From contig NZ_VWVV01000025.1 in assembly GCF_009830945.1 (NCBI RefSeq), positions 1-64,000 of the forward strand: 64,000 nucleotides of DNA, in the 5' to 3' direction. Positions 54,447-62,956 of the stretch are shown here, piece after piece; within the stretch, counting starts at the first letter, position 1; each line of letters opens with the position of its first letter. Source of the DNA: Nocardiopsis sp. FR4 (GTDB lineage: Bacteria; Actinomycetota; Actinomycetes; Streptosporangiales; Streptosporangiaceae). The notes under the pieces were generated by a model. It made no database searches. It was given only the letters and a program-made list of their open reading frames with translations, and had not been told where the DNA came from. The position numbers and the translations under genes were made by a program.

Positions 54447-55421
54447 TCAGCGCACCCGCTCGGCGAAGACGCCGGCGATCCGGCGCGCGCCCTCCTCGTT
54501 GGGGTGGATGTCCGGCCCCCGGTCGCCGTCGCACATCCACGTGAGGTCGCAGATCCGCTGGAGGTTGACGGGCATTCCCGTGTCGCTGCCCTCGGGGACC
54601 TCCCCGTTGGCCGGCTCGAAGACGGTGTCCACGTCGGCCACCTCGATCCCCTCGGCCTCGTAGGCCTTGGTGAGCGTCGCGTTGACCTCGGTCAGGATCT
54701 CCACCGCCTCCTCGGCGAGCCCGCCCCGGGCCTCGGACTCGGGGAAGACCTCCTCGGCCTCCTCCGCGGAGGCCGCCGCCTGCCGCCCGGCGTCCTCGTC
54801 CAGGAGCAGGAAGGCCAGGTAGGGGTTGTAGTAGGTCATGCCGACGATCTGGGTGCCGGGTCCGGCGGCCTCGCGCAGCCGCTCGGCGATCACCGGGGTC
54901 TCCTCCCTCAGCCGCCGCAGGCCCTCGGCCACGCACGCGGAGTCGATGTCGACGTCCTGGGAGGTGGGCGCCCTGCCCTCGGGGGAGTTCACGCCCTTGA
55001 CGCAGCGGGTGAAGTTGTTCGCGCCGATGGTGAGGGTCACCAGGCCGACGTCGTTCTCGGCGAGGAAGGATTCGGCCGCCTCCAGCTGGGAGGCGCCGCC
55101 GTAGCGCTCCTCGCAGTCCGCCAGGCCGCCCTCCAGGAACGTGGTGGTGTCCTCGCCGCCGCACCCCATCCGCTCGTGCCGCAGCCCGGGGCGGTCCTCG
55201 CGCAGGCTCTCGTACAGGAAGTCGGTGTACCCCTGGGAGGTCTCCCGGGGCTCGCCGTCCTCGTCGGGCTGCACGCCCACGGTCAGCGAGTCGCCCAGCG
55301 ACAGGTAGTACTCACGTCCGGAGTCCGGGGCGTCCCCGGAACCCTGTGCCTCTCCGCCCTCCCCCGCGCAGCCCGCGGCCAGCGCGGTCGCCGCCACCGC
55401 GGCCGCCCACCGCAACCTCAT
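54447..55421 (-). CDS. SGNH-hydrolase lipoprotein (copy 1)
   Basis: A 324-residue predicted lipoprotein esterase or lipase. The lipobox is LAAGC, Cys near residue 18. Block I is YYLSLGDSLTVGVQP with nucleophile Ser45. GANNFTRCV is a block III variant, and DIHPNEEGARRIAG supplies the Asp/His pair near the end. Conserved Cys pairs (MGCGGEDTTTF; LADCEERY; ICDLTWMC) suggest disulphides. It is anchored outside the membrane. It is closely related to the gene at 56.2-57.2 kb, with the glutathione peroxidase gene between them. Confidence 0.9.
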   Translation of the reverse strand: MRLRWAAAVAATALAAGCAGEGGEAQGSGDAPDSGREYYLSLGDSLTVGVQPDEDGEPRETSQGYTDFLYESLREDRPGLRHERMGCGGEDTTTFLEGGLADCEERYGGASQLEAAESFLAENDVGLVTLTIGANNFTRCVKGVNSPEGRAPTSQDVDIDSACVAEGLRRLREETPVIAERLREAAGPGTQIVGMTYYNPYLAFLLLDEDAGRQAAASAEEAEEVFPESEARGGLAEEAVEILTEVNATLTKAYEAEGIEVADVDTVFEPANGEVPEGSDTGMPVNLQRICDLTWMCDGDRGPDIHPNEEGARRIAGVFAERVR

Positions 55422-55686
55422 CTGTCCCCTCCCGCCGGATCCGGATACCGGTGCCGTGCGCCGGCGCCCCTCCGCGGGGGTACGGGAGGGCGTCCGGGCA
55501 ACGCTCCCAGCCCTGCCCGTTCGCGGGCGGGGGAAACGGGGGCGGGCCGGGCGGAGCCCGGCGGGGGAGCGGGGCCGGGGTGTCGGATCCTGTTCCCGGG
55601 GGAGGACTCCGGCCGCGGCGGTCCGGGCTCCGAATACGTCGTGACACGCCGCGCGCCGGCATCCCGAGAAGGCAGGAAGTGCAGAG

Positions 55687-56187
55687 ATGACCGTCCTGGA
55701 CCTGGACAGTGTTCCCCTGACGATGATCGACGGGCGGGAGACCACCTTCGGCGAGTGGTCCGGCAGGGTGCGGCTGGTGGTCAACGTCGCCTCGCGCTGC
55801 GGCTACACGCCGCAGTACGAGCGGTTGGAGCGGCTCCAGAAGCGGTACGGCGACCGGGGCCTCACCGTCCTGGGCGTGCCCACCAACCAGTTCCTCCAGG
55901 AGTTCGGCAGCGAGGAGAGGATCGCCGAGTACTGCTCCCTGACCTGGGGGGTGACCTTTCCCATGACGGGCAGGGTCAAAGTCAACGGCGGGAGCCGCCA
56001 CCCCCTCTACGCGGAGCTCACCACCGTCCCCGACGCCGGGGGCAGGGCCGGGCGGGTGCGGTGGAACTTCGAGAAGTTCCTCGTCCTGCCCGACGGCACC
56101 ACCCACCGCTTCCGCACGTCCACGGAGCCCGACGACCCCGCGATCACCGCGCTCATCGAGGAGGCGCTCCCCGTCGCGGAGGGGTGA
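55687..56187 (+). CDS. Glutathione peroxidase-family thiol peroxidase
   Basis: A 166-residue peroxidase. The catalytic triad is present: Cys38 in NVASRCGYTPQY, Gln68 in GVPTNQF and Trp126-Asn127 in RWNFEKFLV. It is a Cys rather than Sec enzyme. Actinomycetes lack glutathione, so it probably uses thioredoxin or mycothiol-linked reductants. A Cys at about residue 83 (EYCSLTWG) could be the resolving Cys. It sits between two inverted SGNH genes and faces the downstream copy end to end. Confidence 0.93.
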   Translation: MTVLDLDSVPLTMIDGRETTFGEWSGRVRLVVNVASRCGYTPQYERLERLQKRYGDRGLTVLGVPTNQFLQEFGSEERIAEYCSLTWGVTFPMTGRVKVNGGSRHPLYAELTTVPDAGGRAGRVRWNFEKFLVLPDGTTHRFRTSTEPDDPAITALIEEALPVAEG

Positions 56188-56217
56188 GCCGGGACCCGCG
56201 GGACCGCCGCCCTCCGG

Positions 56218-57153
56218 TCAGCGCACCTGGTCGGCGAAGACCCCGGCGATCTCCCGCGCCCCGGCCGCGTTGGTGTGGATGTCCGGCCCCCGGGTGAGGT
56301 CGCACATCCACGTCAGGGCGCAGACCCTCTGCACGTTCACCGGCGTCCCCGTCCCGCTGTCGGCGGGGACCTGGTCGTTGGCCGGCTCGAAGACGGCGTC
56401 CACGTCGGCCACGTCGATCCCCGCCGCGGAGTAGGCGGCCACGAGCGACTCGTTGAGCTGGGTGAGGACCTCCGCCGACCGCGCCGCCAGGGCGGCGCCG
56501 CCGGTCGGCTCGGCGCCGGTCCCCCCGGAGCCCTCCCCGGCGGCCTCCTCGGCGGGGCCGCCCTCCAGCAGCAGGAGCGCCAGGAAGGGGTTGTAGTAGG
56601 TCATGCCGACGATCTGGGTGTCGGGTCCGGCGGCCTCGCGCAGCCGCTCGGCGATCACCGGGACCTCCGCTCCGAGCCGGTCCAGGCCGTCGGCCACGCA
56701 CCCCTCGTCGATCCCGGCCCCGCCGCCGGCCGCCCCCGTCACGCACCGGGTGAAGTTGTTCCCGCCGATGGTGAGGGTCACCAGCTCCACCGCGCCCTCG
56801 TGCTCGGCCAGGAAGGCCTCGGCCGCCTCCAGCTGGGAGGCGCCGTCGTAGCGCTCCTCGCACCGGGGGAGCCCGCCCTCCAGGAACGTGGTGGTGTCCT
56901 CGCCCCCGCACCCCATCCGCTCGTGCCGCAGCGTGGAGTCGGAGTCGTACAGGGTGCGGTAGAGGACGTCGGTGTAGCCCTCGGAGGTCTCCCGGGGCTC
57001 GCCGTTCTCGTCGGGCTGCACGCCCACGGTCAGCGAGTCGCCCAGGGACAGGTAGTAGCTGGGCGCGGCCGGCGCCTCCCGATCCCCGCCGCTGTCGCCG
57101 CCGCAGCCCGAGGCCAGTACGGTCACGGCCGCCGCGGCCATCCACCTCTTCAC
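56218..57153 (-). CDS. SGNH-hydrolase lipoprotein (copy 2)
   Basis: A 311-residue lipoprotein paralogue of the gene at 54.4-55.4 kb. The lipobox is LASGC, and the same blocks occur: YYLSLGDSLTVGVQP (Ser40), GGNNFTRCV and DIHTNAAGAREIAG. A variable Gly/Glu-rich insert (AAGEGSGGTGAEP) separates the middle blocks. High conservation with an intervening unrelated gene suggests duplication followed by insertion of the peroxidase gene, or the reverse order. Confidence 0.9.
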   Translation of the reverse strand: MKRWMAAAAVTVLASGCGGDSGGDREAPAAPSYYLSLGDSLTVGVQPDENGEPRETSEGYTDVLYRTLYDSDSTLRHERMGCGGEDTTTFLEGGLPRCEERYDGASQLEAAEAFLAEHEGAVELVTLTIGGNNFTRCVTGAAGGGAGIDEGCVADGLDRLGAEVPVIAERLREAAGPDTQIVGMTYYNPFLALLLLEGGPAEEAAGEGSGGTGAEPTGGAALAARSAEVLTQLNESLVAAYSAAGIDVADVDAVFEPANDQVPADSGTGTPVNVQRVCALTWMCDLTRGPDIHTNAAGAREIAGVFADQVR

Positions 57154-57235
57154 GCGTGATCTCCCGCCAGTGCCCGGAGAATGTGGTTCGCGCCCGGACG
57201 CGGTCCCGGGACGTGTGACCGCTCGGCAGCCAGCC

Positions 57236-57739
57236 TCACGGACCCTCCGGGCCCCTGTCGAGGGGTGCCAGGAGGCATCTCAGTAACGATGCCAGCCTCT
57301 CCCGGTCACCGTCGGCCATCGGGGCCAGGAGGCTCTCCTCGTAGCTCACGAGCGAGGCCAGGGCCGCGTCGATGCGTTCGGTGCCCTGCTCGGTGAGCCG
57401 GACCAGCACGCCGCGCTTGTCGGCGGGGTCGGGGCGCCGCCGCACGAGTCCGGCCGCGGCCAGCCGGTCCACCCGGTTGGTCATCGTCCCCGAGGTCACC
57501 AGCGTGGCGCGCAGGAGCCGCCCGGGGCTCAGCTCGTACGGCGGTCCGGAGCGGCGCAGCTCGGCCAGCACGTCGAACTCCCAGGGCTCCAGGGAGTGCT
57601 CGGTGAAGACCGTGCGCCGGGCGCGGTCCAGGTGGCGTGCGAGCCGGGACACCCGGCTGAACACCTCCAGCGGCGTCACGTCCACATCCGGGCGTTCGGC
57701 GCGCCACGCCTCGATCAGCCCATCCACCTCATCACGCAT
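57236..57739 (-). CDS. MarR-family transcriptional regulator
   Basis: A 167-residue winged-helix regulator with LEPWEFDVLAELRRSGPPYELSPGRLL, TSGTMTNRVDRLAAAGLVRR and the wing PDPADKRGVLVRLTEQG. No redox-sensing Cys is near the N-terminus, so it is unlikely to be OhrR. A palindrome 11-30 bp upstream of its ATG suggests autorepression. It could also control the neighbouring SGNH-peroxidase genes, but that is inference. Confidence 0.9.
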   Translation of the reverse strand: MRDEVDGLIEAWRAERPDVDVTPLEVFSRVSRLARHLDRARRTVFTEHSLEPWEFDVLAELRRSGPPYELSPGRLLRATLVTSGTMTNRVDRLAAAGLVRRRPDPADKRGVLVRLTEQGTERIDAALASLVSYEESLLAPMADGDRERLASLLRCLLAPLDRGPEGP

Positions 57740-57749
57740 GGGGACAGCT

Positions 57750-57769
57750 TATCTCTTGACATCAAGATA
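57750..57769. promoter_or_regulatory. Palindromic operator of the MarR gene
   Basis: TCTTGA (57754-57759), CA, TCAAGA (57762-57767) lies within TATC...GATA flanks, 11 bp before the MarR start. This form (TCTTGA-N2-TCAAGA) is typical of MarR-family operators. Confidence 0.75.
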
Positions 57770-57822
57770 GTGGGGCGGGTATGCCGTGCACACCCGCCCC
57801 ACGCGTCAACGGACGCCGGAAG

Positions 57823-58479
57823 TCAGCCGGACCCGCGCCTGCGGGGCCGCAGCCTGGGCCTGGGCTCCAGGCTCGACAGCCCGTTCCAGGCCAGGTTGAC
57901 CAGGTGCGCCGCGACCACCTCGCGCTTGGGTCTGCGCACCTCCAGCCACCACTGGCCGGTGAGCGCCCACATGCCCACCAGGGCCTGGGAGTACATGGGC
58001 GCCAACGCCGGGTCGTAACCGTGCTCGGTGAACTCGTCCACCATGATGTGCTCGACCTGGCTGGCGATGTCGTTGATCAGACTGGCGAAACTCCCCGTGC
58101 CGGAGGCCACGTGCGAGTCCCGGGTCAGCACCCGGAACCCCACCGTGTTCTCCTCCACGTACCGCAGCAGGGCCAGGGCCGCGTTCTCGATCTTGCTCCG
58201 TGCACCGTCGGCGGTCAGGGCCTCGCCCATCATGCCCAGGAGGGTGCGCATCTCCCGGTCGACCACGACCGCGTAGATGCCCTCCTTGCCGCCGAAGTGC
58301 TCATAGACCACGGGTTTGGACACACCGGCCCGTGCGGCGATCTCCTCAACGGAGGTCGCGTCGAACCCGCGTTCGGCGAACAGCTCCCGGCCGATCTCCA
58401 CAAGCTGTTGCCGACGCTCCTTGCCCGTCATGCGCTTGCGGCGCACACGGACTTTCTGATCACTGTCGGCTGCTCCCAT
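57823..58479 (-). CDS. TetR-family transcriptional regulator
   Basis: A 218-residue regulator. The basic N-terminus leads to the HTH (about 17-65): RRQQLVEIGRELFAERGFDA, VEEIAARAGVSKPVVYEHFG. The C-terminal ligand domain includes VEENTVGFRVLTRDSHV and QALVGMWALTGQWWLEV. The tail is Pro/Arg-rich (EPRPRLRPRRRGSG). It starts 14 bp after the desaturase stop, in the same direction, so the pair looks like an operon. By analogy with DesT- and FasR-type regulators of lipid desaturation, it probably senses acyl-CoA. Confidence 0.9.
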   Translation of the reverse strand: MGAADSDQKVRVRRKRMTGKERRQQLVEIGRELFAERGFDATSVEEIAARAGVSKPVVYEHFGGKEGIYAVVVDREMRTLLGMMGEALTADGARSKIENAALALLRYVEENTVGFRVLTRDSHVASGTGSFASLINDIASQVEHIMVDEFTEHGYDPALAPMYSQALVGMWALTGQWWLEVRRPKREVVAAHLVNLAWNGLSSLEPRPRLRPRRRGSG

Positions 58480-58493
58480 GATGAGTAGTGATC

Positions 58494-59456
58494 CTAGGGG
58501 CTGACCCGCTTGGCGGCGAGTCGCTCGTTGTTGGGCCAGCGGACCTTGGTGGCCCAGCCGAGCTTCTCGAAGGCCCAGATCACCCGGGCCGAGATGTCGA
58601 TCTGGCCCTTGAGGACGCCGTGGCGCGCGCAGGTGGGGTCGGCGTGGTGCAGGTTGTGCCAGGACTCGCCGAAGGACGGGATGGCCAGCCACCACACGTT
58701 GCGGGAGCGGTCGCGGACCTCGAAGTTCTCCTCGCCGATGGTGTGGCAGATGGAGTTGATCGACCAGGTGACGTGGTGCAGCAGGGCCACGCGGATCAGG
58801 CTCGCCCAGAAGAAGGCCGTGAACGCGCCCCACCAGGACATGGTCACCAGGCCGCCGATGAGGGCCGGAGCGCCCAGGGAGAAGATCACCAGCGGCAGGA
58901 ACAGCTTGTCGACCAGGACGACGTCCTTGTCCTTGAGCAGGTCCGGGGCGAAGCGGCGCGGCGAGGTCTTCTTGTCGTCCAGGTACATCCACGCCATGTG
59001 CGCGTAGTACAGGCCCTTGGCCACCGACTTCCAGTCGTCGCCGAAGCGCCACGGCGAGTGCGGGTCGCCCTCGGCGTCGGCGTACTTGTGGTGGCGGCGG
59101 TGGTCGGCCACCCACTTGATGACGCTGCCCTCGATGGCCAGGGAGCCCGCGACGGCGAGCGCGATGCGCAGCGGGCGGTTGGCCTTGAAGGAGCCGTGCG
59201 TGAAGTGGCGGTGGAAGCCGACGGTGATGCCGAGGCCGCTGATCACGTAGAAGACCGTGGCGATGGCGATGTCGGTGAGGGTCAGGCCCCAGCCCCAGAA
59301 GAAGGGCACCGAGGCCAGCAGGGCGATCAGCGGCACGAACACGAAGGCGAAGACGGTGAAGCGCTCGGCCCTTCCGCGCAGTTCCGGCTCGTACTCGGGA
59401 ATAGCCTCGCGTTTGGTCGCGGGATTCTTGGTCGGTAGCTCGGGAGCAGCGGTCAT
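58494..59456 (-). CDS. Acyl-CoA fatty-acid desaturase (membrane di-iron)
   Basis: A 320-residue membrane enzyme that introduces a double bond into acyl-CoA, probably at Delta9. The three histidine clusters are HRHFTH (82-87), HRRHH (119-123) and HNLHH (267-271). Spans lie at about 33-52, 57-78 and 185-225. The ATG at 59456 has GAGGATGATC upstream. A perfect palindrome lies about 110 bp upstream, and the TetR gene follows. No ferredoxin or reductase gene is adjacent. Confidence 0.93.
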   Translation of the reverse strand: MTAAPELPTKNPATKREAIPEYEPELRGRAERFTVFAFVFVPLIALLASVPFFWGWGLTLTDIAIATVFYVISGLGITVGFHRHFTHGSFKANRPLRIALAVAGSLAIEGSVIKWVADHRRHHKYADAEGDPHSPWRFGDDWKSVAKGLYYAHMAWMYLDDKKTSPRRFAPDLLKDKDVVLVDKLFLPLVIFSLGAPALIGGLVTMSWWGAFTAFFWASLIRVALLHHVTWSINSICHTIGEENFEVRDRSRNVWWLAIPSFGESWHNLHHADPTCARHGVLKGQIDISARVIWAFEKLGWATKVRWPNNERLAAKRVSP

Positions 59457-59564
59457 GATCATCCTCAATCCTCAGGCCGTCAGGCAAGGTCGTCGAGGTC
59501 AGGACGGCCTCCGACGGCACGGGTACACCCGTCGCGACTACCCAACCTATTCCTACGTAACCGT

Positions 59565-59584
59565 AACCTACGAACCCGTAGGTT
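59565..59584. promoter_or_regulatory. Perfect palindrome upstream of the desaturase gene
   Basis: AACCTACG, AACC, CGTAGGTT is an 8-bp perfect inverted repeat with a 4-bp spacer. A related CCTACG and CCGTAACC occur just downstream at about 59552-59568. TTGCCA at the outer edge may be a -35 for the minus-strand gene. The likely ligand is the TetR regulator of the operon. Confidence 0.75.
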
Positions 59585-59654
59585 TGGCAAGCCCGGTGCG
59601 GGAGGCGCTATCTTGGTTTGGCGTACGGATGGGACACGGTCCAACCCGACGCGT

Positions 59655-59726
59655 TCCCGGATGATGTAATCGGCAGCATGTGGGGTTTTGGTCCCCATCG
59701 TCCAGGTTCGAGCCCTGGTCCGGGAG
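59655..59726 (+). tRNA. tRNA-Gln (UUG anticodon)
   Basis: Acceptor arms TCCCGGA (59655-59661) and TCCGGGA (59719-59725) pair perfectly. The anticodon stem TGGGG/CCCCA holds the loop TTTTGGT, with anticodon TTG reading CAA (Gln). The T arm is CCAGG-TTCGAGC-CCTGG. CCA is not encoded. The D arm is consistent with tRNA-Gln. Confidence 0.93.
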
Positions 59727-60111
59727 CTTCTTCCTACCCGCTACCCGCTACCCGCGCGCGAGAGCGGTATCCATCCGCGCTGCGGCAGGCCGCTCCTTCC
59801 GAGCGGGCGGCGCCCGCCTCCGGGAACCCGTGCCCCTACCCGCGGGGGCGGTGTCCGAACCCGCGCGCGCGGGACGCGGTGCATCTCACACCCGCCCCCT
59901 CAGCCGCGTGCCCCACACGGATCGCGCAGGCGCGACGCGGCGCCGAATGCTTACCGCGACGTCACGCGCCCGTAGGCCCCAGGTGACGCGCATGTATCCT
60001 TCCCCTGTCGGCCGCTGGTCATCCGACGGCCGCCCGTGCGGCATGCGGGTCGCGCCGCCGAAAGGGTGAGCCGACACTTCAGTCACCAGCTATCACGAGG
60101 GGCCTCCTTCT
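59727..60111. other. tRNA-Gln to glmU intergenic region
   Basis: This GC-rich 385-bp stretch has open frames but none with a plausible product. TATCCT at 59995-60000 could be the -10 of glmU. I see no hairpin strong enough to call a terminator or riboswitch. Confidence 0.45.
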
Positions 60112-61572
60112 GTGAGCGTGAACCGTCCGGCTGCCGTCATCGTCCTCGCGGCGGGCGAGGGCACCCGAATGAAGTCGAAGCTTCCCAAGGTCCTCCACGA
60201 GCTCAACGGGCGCAGCATGCTCGGCCACGTGCTCGCGGCGGCGCGGGAACTCGACCCCCAACACTCGGTCGTGGTCGTCGGCCATGCCCGCGACCAGGTC
60301 AGAGCGCACCTGGAGGAGATCGCCCCCGAGGCCGTCACCGCGGTCCAGGAGGAGCAGAACGGCACCGGGCACGCCGTCCGCATGGCGATCGAGGACCTGG
60401 CCGCCCGGGGCACCACCCTCCGCGGAACCGTGGTCCTCACCTGCGGTGACACCCCCCTGCTGCGCGGCTCCACCCTCGCCGAGCTCGTGGCCGCCCACGA
60501 CAAGGAGGGCAACGCCGTCACGGTGCTCTCCGCGCGGGTGCCCGACCCCCACGGCTACGGCCGCATCGTGCGCGACCCCGACGGCGACTTCACCGCGATC
60601 GTCGAGCACGCCGACGCCACCCCCGAACAGCACGCGATCGACGAGATCAACTCGGGCATGTACGCCTTCGACGGCGCCCTGCTCTCCGAGGTCGTCCAGC
60701 GCCTGTCCACCGACAACGCCAAGGGCGAGGAGTACGTCACCGACGCGGTCGCGCTGCTGCGCGGCGACGGCCACCGCGTCGGCGCCTGGATCGCCGACGA
60801 CTGGCACGAGGTCCAGGGCGTCAACAACCGCGTCCAGCTCTCCGAGGCCCGCCGCGTCCTCAACGACCGGCTCCTGACCGGGCACATGCTCGCCGGGGTC
60901 ACCGTGGTCGATCCGGCCACCACCTGGGTGGACGCCCAGGTGACCATCGGCCGCGACGCCGTGCTCGAACCCGGCACCCGACTCCGGGGCGCCACCGTGG
61001 TCGGCGAGGACGCCGTGGTCGGCCCCCGCGCGGACCTGCGGGACACGGTCGTCGGCGAGGGCGCCACGGTGAGCGAGACCACCGCCGACCGGGCCGAGAT
61101 CGGCCCCGGGGCGCACGTGGGCCCCTACACCTACCTGCGGCCGGGCACCCGCCTGGCCGACCGGACCAAGGCCGGTGCCTTCGTCGAGGTCAAGAACGCC
61201 AACGTCGGCACCGGGTCCAAGATCCCGCACCTGACCTACGTCGGGGACGCGGACATCGGCGTGGGCAGCAACATCGGCTGCTCCTCGGTGTTCGTCAACT
61301 ACGACGGGGTCACCAAGTCCCGGAGCGTCATCGGCGACCACGTGCGGATCGGCAGCGACAACACCATCGTCGCCCCGGTCCGCGTGGGCGACGGCGCCTA
61401 CTCCGGGGCGGGGACCGTGGTCCGGGACGACGTGCCGCCCGGCGCGCTGGCCGTCTCCGAGGGACACCGGCAGCGCAACGTGGAGGGCTGGACCCGGCGC
61501 AAGCGCCCGGGGACTCCCTCCGCCGAGGCGGCGGAGAAAGCCGACCGGCACAGAGCCGACGACAAGCAGTGA
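60112..61572 (+). CDS. glmU: Bifunctional UDP-GlcNAc synthesis enzyme GlmU
   Basis: A 486-residue enzyme. The N-terminal pyrophosphorylase has IVLAAGEGTRMKSKLPKVLHEL and the UTP-site AVQEEQNGTGHAV. The C-terminal left-handed beta helix (about 260-460) carries the acetyltransferase: VEVKNANVGTGSKIPHLTYVGDADIG and GSNIGCSSVFVNYDG. It makes UDP-GlcNAc for peptidoglycan. The start is GTG 60112. The stop shares bases with a possible GTG of prs. A basic C-terminal tail is typical of actinobacterial GlmU. Confidence 0.96.
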   Translation: MSVNRPAAVIVLAAGEGTRMKSKLPKVLHELNGRSMLGHVLAAARELDPQHSVVVVGHARDQVRAHLEEIAPEAVTAVQEEQNGTGHAVRMAIEDLAARGTTLRGTVVLTCGDTPLLRGSTLAELVAAHDKEGNAVTVLSARVPDPHGYGRIVRDPDGDFTAIVEHADATPEQHAIDEINSGMYAFDGALLSEVVQRLSTDNAKGEEYVTDAVALLRGDGHRVGAWIADDWHEVQGVNNRVQLSEARRVLNDRLLTGHMLAGVTVVDPATTWVDAQVTIGRDAVLEPGTRLRGATVVGEDAVVGPRADLRDTVVGEGATVSETTADRAEIGPGAHVGPYTYLRPGTRLADRTKAGAFVEVKNANVGTGSKIPHLTYVGDADIGVGSNIGCSSVFVNYDGVTKSRSVIGDHVRIGSDNTIVAPVRVGDGAYSGAGTVVRDDVPPGALAVSEGHRQRNVEGWTRRKRPGTPSAEAAEKADRHRADDKQ

Positions 61573-61589
61573 CTGTGGGGGAGAAACAC

Positions 61590-62558
61590 GTGACCGGGAT
61601 GAAGGCCACCGGCCAGAAGAACCTGATGCTCTTCTCGGGGCGCACGCACCCGAGCCTGGCCGAGGAGGTCGCGAAGGAACTGGGGATCGACGTGGTCCCC
61701 ACCCGGTTCGACACCTTCGCCAACGGTGAGATCTTCGTCCGCTACCTGGAGTCGGTGCGCGGCTCGGACGCCTTCGTGATCCAGTGCCACGCGGACCCGA
61801 TCAACGAGGCCATCATGGAGCAGCTGATCATGGTGGACGCGCTCAAGCGGGCCTCGGCCAAGCGCATCACCGTGGTCACGCCGTTCTTCGGGTACGCCCG
61901 CCAGGACAAGAAGCACCGCGGCCGCGAGCCCATCTCGGCCCGCCTGATGACCGACCTGTTCCGCACCGCGGGCGCGGACCGCATGATGGCGGTGGACCTG
62001 CACACCGACCAGATCCAGGGCTTCTTCGACGGTCCGGTGGACCACCTGTTCGCCCTGCCGATCCTGGCCGACCACATCGCCAACCGGGTCGACCTCTCCG
62101 ACATCACCGTGGTCTCCCCGGACGCGGGCCGCGTGCGCACCGCCGACCGCTGGGCCGACCGCCTGGGCGCCCCGCTGGCCATCATCCACAAGCGCCGCGA
62201 CCCGGACGTGGCCAACCAGGTGCGGGTGCACGAGGTCGTCGGTGAGGTCAGGGGCCGCACCTGCGTGCTGGTCGACGACATGATCGACACCGGCGGCACC
62301 ATCGTCAAGGCCTCCGAGGCGCTGTTCGAGCAGGGCGCGGCCAAGGTCGTGGTGGCCGCCACACACGGTGTGCTGTCCGGTCCGGCGGCCGAGCGCCTGC
62401 AGAGCTCCCGCATCTCCGAGGTGGTCATCACCAACTCGCTGCCCGTTCCCGGGGAGCGCTCCTTCGACAAGCTCACCCAGCTGTCGATCGCCCCGCTGGT
62501 GGCCCGCGCCATCAGCGAGGTCTTCACCGACGGTTCGGTGACGAGCCTCTTCGAGTAG
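61590..62558 (+). CDS. prs: Ribose-phosphate diphosphokinase (PRPP synthetase)
   Basis: A 322-residue enzyme that makes PRPP from ribose-5-phosphate and ATP for nucleotides, His, Trp and NAD. It has RFDTFANGEIFVRYLESVRG, YARQDKKHRGREPISARL and the PRPP loop CVLVDDMIDTGGTIVKA. I chose GTG 61590, which has GGGGGAG at good spacing; GTG 61569 overlapping glmU would add seven residues. The glmU-prs-rplY-pth order is conserved in actinobacteria. Confidence 0.96.
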   Translation: MTGMKATGQKNLMLFSGRTHPSLAEEVAKELGIDVVPTRFDTFANGEIFVRYLESVRGSDAFVIQCHADPINEAIMEQLIMVDALKRASAKRITVVTPFFGYARQDKKHRGREPISARLMTDLFRTAGADRMMAVDLHTDQIQGFFDGPVDHLFALPILADHIANRVDLSDITVVSPDAGRVRTADRWADRLGAPLAIIHKRRDPDVANQVRVHEVVGEVRGRTCVLVDDMIDTGGTIVKASEALFEQGAAKVVVAATHGVLSGPAAERLQSSRISEVVITNSLPVPGERSFDKLTQLSIAPLVARAISEVFTDGSVTSLFE

Positions 62559-62956
62559 GCCCGCCCGCGGGCGTCGTGGCCCGGGTCCGTGGAAGCGGAT
62601 CCGGGCCGCACGCGCGTACCGGGACGTTCCGGACGTCCGTTCGGAGTGTCCGGAACCCCGCCGCGGGCACGGGACGTGTTCGGAGTCGTCGGCGGAAGCA
62701 GTAGACTTGGCCGAGTGTCCCCGTGCCCAGGCGGAGCCGAACACGGCTGCGCGTGGAAGCTCGGGCAGGGGTGCGCGACGAGCGTTCCCGGGTCGGGCGG
62801 GTCCGGTGGCGGCTCGCCGGGCACGCCTGGAACCAGGGCGGTCGCGTCCCCAACCCGTGGGGAGACCCCGCCGCATTCTCCGCCGAGGGCGGGAATCGTT
62901 CGTACTACTGGAGTCGTGTTCCCCGTGCTGCGGGGTTGAACCCGAGGAGTTTTGTC
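62559..62956 (+). other. prs-rplY intergenic region (probable promoter and leader)
   Basis: No convincing coding frame is present. TAGACT at 62702-62707 looks like a -10 element, which would give rplY a leader of about 245 nt. Several GC hairpins follow, including CCCCGTGCTGCGGGG close to the rplY ribosome-binding site. Such a long leader may be regulatory, but no known riboswitch is recognised. Confidence 0.45.
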
